Source of the DNA: Patella vulgata
Lineage: Eukaryota; Mollusca; Gastropoda; Patellidae
Direction: 5' to 3'
Assembly (NCBI RefSeq): GCF_932274485.2
Contig: NC_065887.2
Location: 6,482,001-6,546,000 of the forward strand
DNA: 64,000 bases
The position numbers and the translations under genes were made by a program. The notes under the pieces are model-generated. The model was not told the origin of the DNA, did not search any database, and was given only the letters and a program-made list of their open reading frames with translations. Positions 1-9,984 of the stretch are shown here, one piece after another (positions within the stretch are counted from its first letter, which is position 1; each line of letters starts with the position of its first letter).

Positions 1-123
1 CCCTTTTCTCCAGTTCTAGACCAAAAAGTCAACCAAAAATTGCAGGAAGAGGGGAGAAAAAATTGTCTTTTTATAACTCCCACTACATTCGTCCACAATG
101 ACATAAGGGGAAATAATTACTAG

Positions 124-310
124 TTGGATGGCCGAATGGTTAGCACGTGCGCGCTGTGTCGTAAGGTCTGGCATTGTGTTACTGGCGCGATTTCGATTCC
201 TCCGATCCCCGGTTGTACTGGACAAGGAGTAGGGTCGCCTGTCCAACCTCGTGGGTTTTCTCCAGGTCCTCCCACTGCTAAAGACCCCCAAAATAGGAAT
301 AATGCGACTT
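124..310 (+). repeat. SINE B copy, 3' truncated
   Basis: tRNA-like head with A box (TGGCCGAATGGTTAGC) and the conserved body segment CCTCGTGGGTTTTCTCC are present. The copy stops after the CTGCTAAAGACCCC segment and lacks the usual TC-repeat tail. Confidence 0.8.
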
Positions 311-312
311 GA

Positions 313-619
313 TCATTAAAATCTAATTTTGGTCGAAAAACCGTAAATAATAATTATTGTTTCATCAGCGTAGATTTATTAACACCGATAAGCGAATATT
401 TAATGAATTAAGTGCTCAGAAGGCACGTCTTTAATAAATGACATTTAAAATAGACGCCTTCTTGTATCATCAGCACAGAGTATTTCTTCGTTTCGTTTCG
501 TTATAATTGCTCCGATAATTCTATATTTTAGCGCGGAATAAAAAAAATACGCGGGAAATAAAGAAGTCTCGATCATTAAGTTAGTCTCTATCATCCAGAA
601 AAATATTCTACGAATATTA
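313..619. other. Unassigned AT-rich stretch
   Basis: No coding potential was seen. Positions 583-612 carry a 28-base segment (AGTCTCTATCATCCAG...) that recurs at 19858-19888 and, inverted, in the minisatellites at 50785 and 59785. Confidence 0.5.
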
Positions 620-1050
620 GTCTGGACAGGTTGTCAACATTTGAGAAAAATTGGCTAGATAATCCGGTCTTTCACATTATCATAAACAATGTCTAAGGGA
701 GGTAACTCCTCTTAAAACAAGATGTTTACGCCCATGAAATTAATTTAAGAATGTCATTTCAAAAAATCCATTTGATTGCATGCGAGTTCAATATCTAACA
801 CTCTTAATTTTTTATTGTAAAATTTCCCTCTTCATGGGCCATATCTATGCTTTTAAAATTAATCCTAATTCGTCGTCACGATTCATGTATGTTTATATTA
901 ATGCAAGAATTATGGGATTTATTGTGGGAAGGGGCGCATCTCTTACTTGACTTGGCTAAAGAGACTGGATAATCAACCACATTAAAAACCAAACCCCCGG
1001 TTACGCATGGGAAATGGACTTTACGTCAAATATTGACAACCTTCCCAGAC
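620..1050. mobile_element. MITE with 25-bp imperfect terminal inverted repeats
   Basis: The left end GTCTGGACAGGTTGTCAACA is mirrored at the right end (inverted GTCTGGGAAGGTTGTCAATA). The paralogous sequence at 19858-19925 runs from the left flank straight into the right flank without the element, so that site serves as the empty site. No transposase remains and the superfamily is not assigned. Confidence 0.7.
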
Positions 1051-1057
1051 CCTCCGT

Positions 1058-2085
1058 ATGTTGAAGACTAGGAGGTTCTGGGTGACCGAGACTATCATCA
1101 AGTCGTATTATTCCCCCTTTCGTCACGACGTGGAATGGGCACACAATTTTGAGATTCCATTGGAAAAATTTCCTAGAAACTTTAGCAAGTGCTGTGAAAA
1201 TGGACGTCGCCCTTGTCCAAGTGATCGAAAAGAAGTTATAAGAACTTTGGTGGATGAAGTTTTAGGTCGATGTGGGAAGCTCACAGCTAGAGATGGGGTT
1301 TTAATTTGTTCTAAGCAAGTAGATAAACACAAGACATATCTAACTAACAACATCAATGGAACAATACTAGGATGTGGATGCACAGGGTTAATAAACCAAG
1401 TGAGAGAGCGGGTAAACAATCTGAAAAGAAAAAACCCATCCACATCCAGATTAATCTGCAGTAATTCCTCATCGTGTGATACAAGCAATTGCTAAATATA
1501 AAAAAGGCCGTATTATGGGTGTTAATTGGAAATCCGAAATACAAAATGTTGAAGAGCTTGAAGAAAAACAAAAATAAATGGCTGAATGGAGAAATTCGCA
1601 AAGTTAAAGGAGAACAAGATGAAAGTAAAATTAAACTATTTATGGAAGGAGCTTACAGTTTGTAGAGGAAAGACAATAACGATGGATTTCCCATTCCTGA
1701 AATAAGATATCGCTGGCCATTCCTAGATATCATTAGATATTGTTAAGGTCACGTTGAAAAATTGACTGGAGTTGATATAGAGGCTGAGTTGTTAATTACA
1801 TGCATAAATGAAAAAAAATCGTGTGTTAAATTCATGCTACACCGTCAAACAGCATCCAAAGGGACACCTGCCATGGAGAAAATATTTGACGATATCGATA
1901 CATTTAAGAAAAAACAGGGTCTGACCGCCCTGAAACAGATGCTATCATTATATTGTTGCTTGAGTGTTGTAAAGAAACTGGACTAGTGGAGTTTTATTCG
2001 TTAAGTGTTAACTATCTTTAAGTTGTCAAATTCTATGCCAGAAATTATAGTAATCTAATTAAAACATGCTTTCATTGTGTTATTA
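1058..2085 (+). pseudogene. Degraded copy of a metazoan multigene/transposon-like protein family, copy 1
   Basis: The first segment (1058-1495) encodes about 145 residues with a block IPLEKFPRNF, then RRPCPSDRKEVIRTLVDEV, and ends near GLINQVRERVNNLKRK. This order recalls, from memory, a domain abundant in uncharacterised fish and mollusc proteins (IPW..MP..L..GKRPS..DRR.MVR..VDE, then LL.QL..RVENL). A second segment (1762-1986) resembles the later LTGVDIE.. part of the same family. The frame is interrupted several times between them, so this copy is unlikely to make a full protein. A second degraded copy of the same DNA lies at 13930-14800. Whether the source is a host gene family or a transposon cargo gene cannot be told here. 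Confidence 0.5.
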
Positions 2086-3183
2086 ATGTGTGTACGTGAA
2101 TGCCAATGCTTAAAGTATTTATGTGTGCAATCGTCCACAGTTACAAGTCTCTAACTCAATATCATCAAATGTCTTCGACATTGAAAACACAAATTATTTG
2201 TCAATTTCAATCAACATTGATGTTGTGATCTTACCAGGAAATAATTGGCTTCTGATATCCCATATTTAAGACAAAATAAACATTTTACCATTCGTGTACC
2301 ATAATACGTTCCAGTGCCATTTGTATCTCGAGAGCATGCACAATAAATATTATCGGTGTGGACTGGAATAACCAGACGCTAGAGATTGTCATTTGATTGA
2401 GACATCGGGTGTATTTCGCCGAACATAATTGATTTGAAATTAGAGTAAAAACGGAAACGATTGAATGTAAATTAGTTTTTATATATTCATATTACATTAC
2501 TATATGCGTTACGACCCATTTGTGTCAATTGCTTGGTCCCAAATGTTAGCGATTTAGCAACTTTAAATTTGGATGTCTAGTAGTAGCGTATTCTAGGTTT
2601 CATTTCTCAGTACAAAAGCTTCCAATAAATATACGCTGGATGACTTGTTTTACGAAAAATTTATTAAGTTGTTATTCATCTACCTCAACTACCAGTATCA
2701 ATACCAATCATTTAGGCCTGGGTGTAACAACTGATAATGATATCATATGACGGTGAGCTGTGCCCTCAATAACTGGGGAATGTTTTTATTTTCAGGAAAT
2801 TTGTACACTTCAACTATATACCATATTTTTTTTTTAATGAAAACACATTTGTTTGTGTTGTCACTGGTACTAGCTAACGACTTCAATACATTAACCAGAA
2901 CATATTTACAGAACTTGGGTAACCTCTACAGTATATAGGCCCTGTAATATTATATATATATGTATACCATATTATTATTTAAAACAAATCTGTTTGTGTC
3001 CTGTTTGAAGAAGCCGTATGTGTTTTATTACGCCTGTACTATATTCTTAACTTAGAATATATTTGGATTCAGCACCTGCTACTCTTGAATTCTTACAAAA
3101 TTAATTTCGAACTCTTTTATCATGAAATACCACCATCGCACTGCCCTGGCCAAATTACCCACATAACATACTAGGAATGCTAT
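2086..3183. other. Unassigned AT-rich DNA with dispersed repeat at 2345-2535
   Basis: No gene was recognised. Positions 2345-2535 are an inverted, diverged copy of 22098-22270. Part of this motif (GAACATAATTGATT, then TATTCATATTACATTA) also occurs downstream of PLA2-4 and PLA2-5, so it may be a remnant of an older PLA2 3' flank. Confidence 0.4.
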
Positions 3184-3509
3184 TGCTGATGTTGTTCGAT
3201 CCCTGCATTGGCCGAGAAAGTTTATCCAGATTTTCCGGCGTGGTTCCCCCTTGTCAGTGATGCAGGACGGATAACCTGACATGGACAGCTGTCTAGTCGT
3301 TCGGATGGGACGAAAAACCGAGGTCCCGTGTACACATCGGCGTGCACGTAAAAGATCCCTTGACAGTTGGAATTCGATATAAGAGTAGGCCGTAGTGCCG
3401 CTGTCCGGGCAAAATTTCCCTCATAGCACACTGTATGGCGTATGCCCGTCTTCATAAGCCCAGTTCGGAGCAGAACAGTAGGACGTTAAACACCATTTCA
3501 TTTCATTAG
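3184..3509 (+). repeat. SINE A copy
   Basis: Starts at the B-box region (TTCGATCCCTGCATTGGCC), runs through the whole body, and ends with AGGACGTTAAACACCATTTC and CATTT units. The A-box end is missing. Confidence 0.85.
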
Positions 3510-3630
3510 CCCAATACATGTAGGTGTAATTTACAGAAGTACTATAATGATTCTTTTTAATTAGCAATATTGTTGTGTAGAGAAATAGATTTTAAATATT
3601 TTAGTAACAAAGTTATAGAACCTTTATTAA

Positions 3631-3976
3631 AGGGACAATAACACTCTTGCTGGCTTGAAAGCTCCAGAAAATAAATAATATCTCTATCTAAGTACTAGAT
3701 GTTTAAGTGTCCTACCTGTTGTGTAAATTATCCATTACATCCTATTTTACTTGTCCAGAGGGTTCGAAAATATTTTGAAATCGAAGTTTCATTTGAAAAG
3801 GTTTACGTTAGACGTTTCAAACCATTATGTTGAATTTTTCAAAATTTTTAAATAAGGTGTGTTAAGATGAAATTTGTATCATCAATTAATTGAAATATTC
3901 TAAAATAGTACAATTTGTTGACCAGAATAAAGATTGGGACATATTATTCAGTTACAATAAGAGTGGTATTGAGCCT
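3631..3976. mobile_element. TTAA-flanked MITE, family 1
   Basis: TTAA lies directly on both sides (3627-3630 and 3977-3980). Ends are AGGGACAATAACACTCTT and, inverted, AGGCTCAATACCACTCTT. An inverted copy with the same TTAA flanks lies at 47821-48158. Paralogous flank DNA at 17036-17160 appears to lack the element. The TTAA target with AGG ends recalls Kolobok/T2 MITEs; piggyBac-like is the alternative. Confidence 0.8.
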
Positions 3977-4050
3977 TTAAATGATATTGAGGAACTGTCA
4001 ACAAGTTATAGAACCTTTATAAAAGGTTATTGAGGAACTGTCAAGTAAAA

Positions 4051-4122
4051 AGAAAAAGAAAAATTGCCGAACTCTTAGATTTATTAAAAGACTCTAGCTA
4101 TCGGCAATGTTTCTTTTTCTTG
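4051..4122. repeat. Short hairpin repeat
   Basis: The arms GAAAAATTGCCGA and TCGGCAATGTTTC enclose a loop containing TTAGATTTATTAAAAGAC. A second copy is at 18037-18116. Confidence 0.65.
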
Positions 4123-4139
4123 ATTTTCTTTTGCCTACG

Positions 4140-4465
4140 CAGTTTAGTCGTCGTTCGCCATTCGCCGTTTTAGAAGAATCACAGCCACCGTATTATGTAC
4201 AATTACATAAACAATTGCTTATAAACAGTTATAGTGTGTTTAATTCTTAGAAAACACAAGCATCCTCAATGGAAATGAATACTTTTCACCGATACACCGA
4301 GTACGAAACGATGTAACAGATAATATGTAGGTTAACCTTTTCCGTTCGGTTATAGGGACGCTAATTTCTAAGTAGTGTGGTAATGTCACTACCGCTCTCA
4401 ATATGACGATTGTCTATTTATAGTAACATTCCCAGACGCCTCGCAGAATACCAGGAAAACATTTA
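4140..4465. repeat. Dispersed repeat, inverted relative to 17345-17395 plus 18830-19195
   Basis: The segment GTTCGCCATTCGCCGTTTTA and the following 300 bases recur in inverted order near 17.3 and 18.8-19.2 kb. No coding potential was found. In the second locus a stretch of about 110 bases is doubled and SINEs separate the parts. Confidence 0.6.
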
Positions 4466-4632
4466 CGCTAGTTTCCTACTGTCGTACGAAGCGTTACGAT
4501 TGGATTGTCTCTATTGAGGCCACGATCTGGTACGTACAGATACGTTGCGATACGATCAACACGATTGCTACGACTGACCTCCATATATAAGACCTGATAC
4601 GATCAACACGATTACTCCACGATTAAAGAGGA
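4466..4632. repeat. Dispersed repeat E
   Basis: About 165 bases from TCCTACTGTCGTACG to ATTACTCCACG recur diverged at 30692-30860. They are rich in ACGATT and GATACG words. No protein or terminal structure was recognised. Confidence 0.6.
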
Positions 4633-5646
4633 AGACCAACGATTTTCAACAAGGTTTCCATAAATCTTAAATATATATTTAGGAGATAAACACCTCCTGT
4701 TTAGCATTTAGAGGGGTGTTATTGTCCAATAGACATGTCCTGAGATCATTAGGACCCAAGACGCGTTATATTTCCAAATATTTCATCTATTGTACCGAGA
4801 TCAAAATTGATTGTCTCCATTGTGGTTATCGCCATTAAAGTAGTACGCATAATATTAATACGCAGTGATTGTTCTAATTTAGAGGGGTGTTATTGTCCAA
4901 TAGACAGTGTCTAATCGACCAATCAAAACGCAAGATTCACCCTTAAGCATGTTACAATGATAAATAATCCCATCTGTAGCACAAGCAAAAACGTTTTTGT
5001 AAGCGAGTAATTAATTTTTTTTAATAAAACCGGAAGTGACATAGTTGGTTCAACGCGCTCAGTGGTCTCTATAGTAAGCATACAGATTTGGCATAAGTTT
5101 ACCCAATCTGTTTCACAGAGAATTACGAGTCTCGTATAATATCTCTGTCATAGATGACTGCCTTAACACGTGCTGGTCACAGCACGCGGTGTGAATCATT
5201 GGCTGAATGGCGCGTGCATTGTTTACATAAGACATAACTGCTTCGGAGAGAATGCTGCATTTTAGTCAATTTAATACCCATTTACACTAAATCGGAAATA
5301 ATTTTTACCTACAAATACGTCAAACGCCTTTATTTATTTTGCCAATATATACAAAAAATGTTTTAGAATTTAATTTGTCGCAGGAAAAAAGTTAATATTT
5401 CTATCTCATTAAACCGCATCAATGTCATCCTTATCAGTGATTGTCGCGGCCAAGCAAATATTCACTGCGGATCAGTGTGAAGTTTACCACTGTATATTGT
5501 GTTCACGCGTCGTCCTTCGGCCAAAAATCTGATGAAATGGGCTGTTTATTTGGATCTTATAGACACGAATTTATGGTTTTTTTAACGTTTAGTACACTAA
5601 GCCGCCGCGTAAATTCACTCATACTGAACAGTACGCTAGCTGTGCC
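4633..5646. other. Unassigned stretch with two 29-bp direct repeats
   Basis: The segment TTAGAGGGGTGTTATTGTCC plus ten further bases occurs at about 4707 and again at about 4879, 172 bases apart. Its GTGTTATTGTCC core matches the end of the TTAA-flanked family 1. Nothing else was recognised. Confidence 0.45.
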
Positions 5647-6133
5647 TCAATTCACGCCACATGGCTAATTGTTTACATCACGTGGTATGATTGACAACTT
5701 GCCAGTGACATGTATTTCGCCTGCTTCGATGTTTTGTGCGTTCTGACCGCGTTTTTCAACATAAACAGATCAAAATTATGGGCATGTAAGACATATAATA
5801 TAGTGCATTTTGGCACATAATGTCGACGTGAACGGCTTTTCCTTTTTTCTTCTATTTCCTCTTGCGAATAGCGTCGAATGTTACTGTAGACCCAATAGAA
5901 AGAGATATTTTATATTCCAATACGTTGGTGTTTGACGTTGACATACATGTACTTTGGAAATTTATATATTTATTTGAATATATATGTGCCACAAGTCCGT
6001 TGAAATAAATACAAACACTGTCAGCAGACTCAGCACGTACAAAAACATTCAAGCAGACGAAACATCTCTCACTAGCAAGCTGTCAATCAAACCACATGAT
6101 GTAAACAATTAGCCATGTGGTGTGAATTGCGTT
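5647..6133. repeat. Foldback element with about 125-bp arms
   Basis: The left arm (about 5647-5770, containing CACATGGCTAATTGTTTACA) is the imperfect inverse of the right arm (about 6010-6133), with some 240 bases between. It abuts the LINE fragment at 6151. No transposase is present. Confidence 0.7.
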
Positions 6134-6150
6134 TGAGCGTATTACCGAGT

Positions 6151-7158
6151 CTATAGTTTTAGACAGAATTTAAACGCCTCTTCAGAGCCCGGTGCCCAAA
6201 CAAAATTAGCAGCATGCAAATTGTTGTCTTTATTAATTGGCGTTACAGATATGCTATCGCGTGTTGACCTTCTGAGTTTATCTCTTTCAGTGTAGTGACT
6301 GGTTTGACCTGGACTAAACTCGCAATAGATGAGACAATGATCAGAAAATTCGTTGATCGGAAGTATATTAAATGAAGTTATTTCTAAAATATAATCGACG
6401 GTACTACAACCGTTATAGTGATAGTATGTCAGAGAACCCAAAACATCACCTAAAGTCCGGCCATTTAAAATACACATGTCCGTATTAGTACACATATTAA
6501 TTAGATCTTCTCCGAAAGTATTAACAATGGTATCATTGTTGTTTCGTTTGATTTGTATATTATCAATTAATGAATTATATGAAGTAAAATAGGGGAATTG
6601 TTTGTCTCGATCTAATGGTTCTTCGGTATGAAATATATCATCCAGTGATCCAGTTCGAGCATTGAAGTCACCGCCTATAATTACTTTACCTATTTTTGGG
6701 TGATTCATTATATCGGTTTCAAGGGCTGCGTATGGATCGTAATTCTTTCTGTGCCAATTTTTTGAATTTGTTGGTGGTATATAAACAATTCCAATATATA
6801 CGTCGTTCTTAATACTGAGGATGGATTTGTTTATTTTACACCAAACTATGTCACCGTCAAGGTTGCTTTTAAAAGTTATGGAATTCGAAAGTGCTAATAG
6901 ATGTGATTTGATGTATATTGCAACTCCGCCTCTTGCATATGTGTGGTCAGGGGTGCAGCTATTTCTTGCATATAGAAAACCTGTATAATTTGACAAAGAA
7001 TATTTATAACAATCTAAATCTACTTGCTCTTGGGTAACCCAAGTCTCCTTAAATCAAACAATATCTAAATTATTTACACCAATTTGTTCTATTCTACCTC
7101 TACTAGCTACATCGTTAAACTTCGTTGGGAGCCCATTGATGTTCCAAAAAACCTATTT
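6151..7158 (-). mobile_element. LINE fragment: AP-type endonuclease domain
   Basis: Read on the minus strand, this fragment encodes the exonuclease-endonuclease-phosphatase domain of a non-LTR retrotransposon. Motifs in order are WNINGL (about 7130-7146), GGVAIYIK, VYIGIVYIPPTN, the catalytic GGDFNARTG, STVDYILE, and the terminal SDHCLIYCEF with its catalytic SDH. The frame carries one in-frame stop at 7054-7056, between the WNINGL segment and the rest; the remaining 281 residues are open. The reverse transcriptase that should follow is absent, and the frame ends beside the foldback at 5647-6133. The exact clade cannot be told from this domain alone. Confidence 0.85.
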
Positions 7159-7224
7159 TCAAGCTTTGCATCATATTTGATATGGCTGACGAAGTACAAA
7201 ATCGCATACAATACCTATGGATAA

Positions 7225-7320
7225 AAAGGCGTACTATGTAATTTTTTTTTGTGTACGTGTGTGTGTGTGTGTGTGGGGGGGGGGGCAAGTATATTCAGCC
7301 CCCCCCCTTCCCCCGAAAAA
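7225..7320. repeat. Low-complexity GT, G and C runs
   Basis: A GTGT tract is followed by a G-run and, after a short spacer, a C-run. This is simple sequence without a recognised function. Confidence 0.8.
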
Positions 7321-7419
7321 CAATTGGCTACGCAACAAAGTATGTAACAATTCAGTCCATTCATATTACAAACCAAGAAACACAAACAAAATTCGGTTTA
7401 AAACAGGATATCTGTCCAT

Positions 7420-7752
7420 GCGGTGCTACTGGGCTAAATAAGGCGGACATACAGTCTGGAGGTCGGCTGTTCGATCCCTGTATTGGCCGAGAAAGTTCAT
7501 CCAGATTTTCCGGCGTGGTTTCCCCTTGTCAGTGATGCAGGACGGAGAAACTGACAAGGACAGCTGTCTAGTCGTTCAGATGGTGTGCACGTAACAGATC
7601 CCTTGGCAGTTGGAATTCGATATAAGTATAGACCATAGTGCCGCTGCCCGGGCAAAATTTCCCTCATAGCACACTGTATGGCTTATACCCGTCTTCATTA
7701 GCCCAGGTTAGGAGCAGAACAGTGGGACGTTAAACCCCATTTCATTTCATAT
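7420..7752 (+). repeat. SINE A copy
   Basis: Degenerate A-box region (CTGGGCTAAATAAGG), B box (TGTTCGATCC), full body with a deletion near GTCGTTCAGATGG, and a tail of CATTTCATTTCAT. Confidence 0.85.
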
Positions 7753-7924
7753 CATTTCGTGAACGCTAATGTGTATTAAATTAAATAAACACATAATAGA
7801 AATTGTTATTTGCAGAATGTTCTTTGAAATATGAAATAGATGTTTTTAAAGTCTTCTTAAAACTTTCCAAAGAAGGACTTGTTCCATGATGTATTGTATG
7901 AAAAGAATCGATAAAGATAGGACG

Positions 7925-8230
7925 GGGTGTGGGTGGAGTGGTGGGTGGATTAGAGATCAAGACGTCGGCTCCCTAACCTGGAGATCCCTGTTCGTTGGAG
8001 TTATTCGGCGTGCCCCCCCCCCCCGTCACTGGTACAGGACAGGGGGTTGACATGGGACAACGTATATTCGTTCGGATGTAACGTCAAAACCGAGGTCCCG
8101 TGTAGGACAACACGTTGACTAGCATATAAAAAAAACCCTTGGCAGTTGGAATTCGATACAAGAGTAGGCCGTAGTCCCGTTGTCCGGGCAAAACAAAAAG
8201 TAAAACGTTAAGCCCCATTTCATTTCATTG
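7925..8230 (+). repeat. Diverged SINE A copy
   Basis: Recognisable body words (GGTCCCGTGTAGGAC, GCAGTTGGAATTCGATA, CCCCATTTCATTTCATT) with many changes and a C-run insertion. It is one of the older copies. Confidence 0.75.
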
Positions 8231-8261
8231 TAATAACAGCAGTATCGAATACCCATCTTTG

Positions 8262-8540
8262 GTCTAACATTGGGCTAATAAGAAAACAGTTGATTTCCAA
8301 GAAATTTCTTATAATATCTAGTGACCCAATATTATTACCTATTTTGCAGTTTTACACACACTGACTCCATCCGTCCGTGGCCTAACATTTGCCAATAAAA
8401 AACCAGTTCATTTCTAAAACAAATTCTTAACACCTCGTGACCAAAAATTAAAACCTATTCAGCAGTTTTACACATTGACTTCACCCGTCTTTCGCCTAAA
8501 ATTGGCCTAAAAAGGAAACAGTTCATTTCCAGGAAACATG
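8262..8540. repeat. Tandem repeat, about 115-bp unit, 2.3 copies
   Basis: The units start at GGTCTAACATTGGGCTAATA (8262), GGCCTAACATTTGCCAATAA (about 8381) and CGCCTAAAATTGGCCTAAAA (about 8493). They share CAGTTNATTTC and GCAGTTTTACACA. The array lies immediately upstream of the PLA2-1 promoter. Confidence 0.7.
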
Positions 8541-8572
8541 TCTAAGATCCGTGTCTCGAGTTCTACTTGTAT

Positions 8573-8580
8573 TATAAATA
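8573..8580 (+). promoter_or_regulatory. TATA box of PLA2-1
   Basis: TATAAATA lies about 30 bases before TTGCATCACTT, a start-site-like segment that PLA2-2 shares and PLA2-4 has as TTGCACCAC. The following CTGGAACTAGAAT is shared with PLA2-4. Confidence 0.65.
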
Positions 8581-8600
8581 GACTGGAACTAGAATGTTGC

Positions 8601-8671
8601 ATCACTTGCGGTAAAGCTGATTTATATATCACGTATTTGGTGAATGACTGGGATTCTATACAGAACTCAAG
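8601..8671 (+). other. Inferred non-coding exon 1 of PLA2-1
   Basis: The segment from TCACTTGCGGTAAAGCTGAT to CAGAACTCAAG|GTAATA is conserved, with changes, in the upstream regions of PLA2-2 (28641-28712) and PLA2-4 (54302-54332). All three end at CAAG|GTA, a good splice donor. Every PLA2 coding exon has an acceptor two bases before its ATG, so an upstream untranslated exon is required. The start base is estimated from the TATA position. Confidence 0.6.
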
Positions 8672-8682
8672 GTAATATTTAA

Positions 8683-8881
8683 TCTATATATATATTTGTG
8701 ATTGTCGTTTGTCTGTCTGTCTGTCTGTTCGGGGTTGGCGGCTACACTAGGTCTACCCCGAGTCTGAAATTTGGGGTATAGGGGTAGCTCGGACCGGGGA
8801 GTAACATAGGCCAGGTGGCGTTAGTCTACCACTTCCGGTTTCGGAGTTATGACCCCCGAGCGAAGCCGGGTATCCTGCTAG
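8683..8881 (+). mobile_element. Short non-autonomous Helitron
   Basis: It begins TCTATATATATATTTGTG and ends with a small hairpin (CCCGAGCGAAGCCGGG) then TATCCTGCTAG, between A and T. Both ends fit Helitron rules. Intron 1 of PLA2-4 and of PLA2-2 has the same flanks (TATATTTTATTTTATTGA) without the element, giving an empty site. Confidence 0.85.
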
Positions 8882-8994
8882 TATATTTTATTTTATTGAT
8901 TGAGTCGAGGTAGTAACTAATTTATTTTATTTTATTCACCGAGTCAAGGTAGTACTTTATTTTTTTTGTATTACTGAGTCAAGGTAAAACTTAA

Positions 8995-9519
8995 AGATAC
9001 ATTATGAGAAATTAGATAAAGAGCTGGTTCTCACTAAAATACATGTAGTTAAAAACTAGATAATGTAAAGGAAATTTCCTCAAAATTTCAGTCAAATTGA
9101 TTCACTCTGAACCATTTAATTATAAATGAACGTTGAGCAGCAGATAGGATTCTAATCCAGTAAATATCTCATGCTAGAGATCAGCCTATATAAATTATTA
9201 ATTAAATATCTATTAACAAAATAAGACCATAATCAACTCTCGATGGCATCGGATACTCGCGATTTTAACTAGATTAGAACGGTTCGCCATTTAAAAATTT
9301 AATTTGAAAATTGGAAAGCGAGGCTAAGTCTCGAATAGACCAGTGCCCTGGTTACCACTATGCATGCACACATCTTGTCAAAACGACAAACGGTGATAAC
9401 TTGGCTTAGAATGAAGTAATTTGAATGAAATTTCCAATATTTTCATTTTACATTATTTATTTTTGATCTATTATAGCAAGAATGATCAGTTCGTTATCTA
9501 AATCTTACATAATGTATTT
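8995..9519. mobile_element. TTAA-flanked palindromic MITE, family 2
   Basis: TTAA at 8991-8994 and 9520-9523 flanks ends AGATACATTATG and, inverted, AAATACATTATG. The outer 80 bases are inverted repeats (AAAAACTAGATAATGTAAAG against CTTTACATTAT-type sequence). It lies in intron 1 of PLA2-1. Confidence 0.75.
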
Positions 9520-9523
9520 TTAA

Positions 9524-9775
9524 TGAGATATAAATACTTGTCTTTGTAATAAACAGACTTTAATAAGATATAAATAACAGTCTTTGTAATAAACAGTCTC
9601 TAATAAGATGTAAATACTAGTCTTTGTTATAAACAGTCTTTGTAATAAACAGTCTTTGTAATAAACAGTCTTTAATAAGATATAAATACAAGTCTTCGTA
9701 ATAAAGTCTTTATAATAAACAGTCTTTAATAAGATATCAATAACAGTCTTTGTAGTAATCAGTCTTTACAAAAGC
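9524..9775. repeat. AT-rich minisatellite
   Basis: Irregular units of 20-40 bases built from AACAGTCTTTAATAAGATAT and AGTCTTTGTAATAA, about nine in all. It ends 40 bases before the PLA2-1 coding exon, within intron 1. Confidence 0.8.
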
Positions 9776-9813
9776 ACATATTTTACTTTGTGAACCTATT
9801 TTCTTTTACAGAA

Positions 9814-9984
9814 ATGAATGTAGAAATAATCGGCATATCTTGCCTGTTAGCCTTACTAGTGGTTGGATTTGCAGAAGGACGATACTGCCACACGCGTGCC
9901 AACGGTTGCAGCGACCCTTTGTACTTCCCTTACAAACAACGTTTTAAACCAGCATGTGATAGACACGATATCTGCTATTCATGT
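9814..9984 (+). CDS. PLA2-1 coding exon 1: conodipine-like secreted phospholipase A2
   Basis: This exon encodes the first 57 residues of a 127-residue secreted phospholipase A2-like protein, expected to hydrolyse the sn-2 ester of phospholipids outside the cell. Residues 1-22 form a signal peptide (hydrophobic IIGISCLLALLVVGF, then AEG). The mature part carries GCSDP (31-35), then KPACDRHDICYSC (45-57), where His51-Asp52 are the expected catalytic pair. The GCS.P...F.PACDRHD.CY.C pattern is that of conodipine, the group IX PLA2 known from cone snails. The start is fixed by the splice acceptor TTTTACAG just before AAATG; an upstream in-frame ATG at 9790 is intronic. The exon ends after TGT at donor GTAAGT, phase 0. 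Five cysteines are here and five in the next exon. Activity is inferred. Confidence 0.88.

Noticed and set aside
120-215. tRNA gene candidates at SINE heads (also 27809, 38825, 54895)
   Set aside because: A and B boxes are present but the acceptor stems do not pair and the copies continue into SINE bodies. They are tRNA-derived, not tRNA genes.
9790-9813. Upstream in-frame ATG giving an eight-residue longer PLA2-1
   Set aside because: All five genes have a splice acceptor right before AAATG. The extra codons lie in the pyrimidine-rich intron end.
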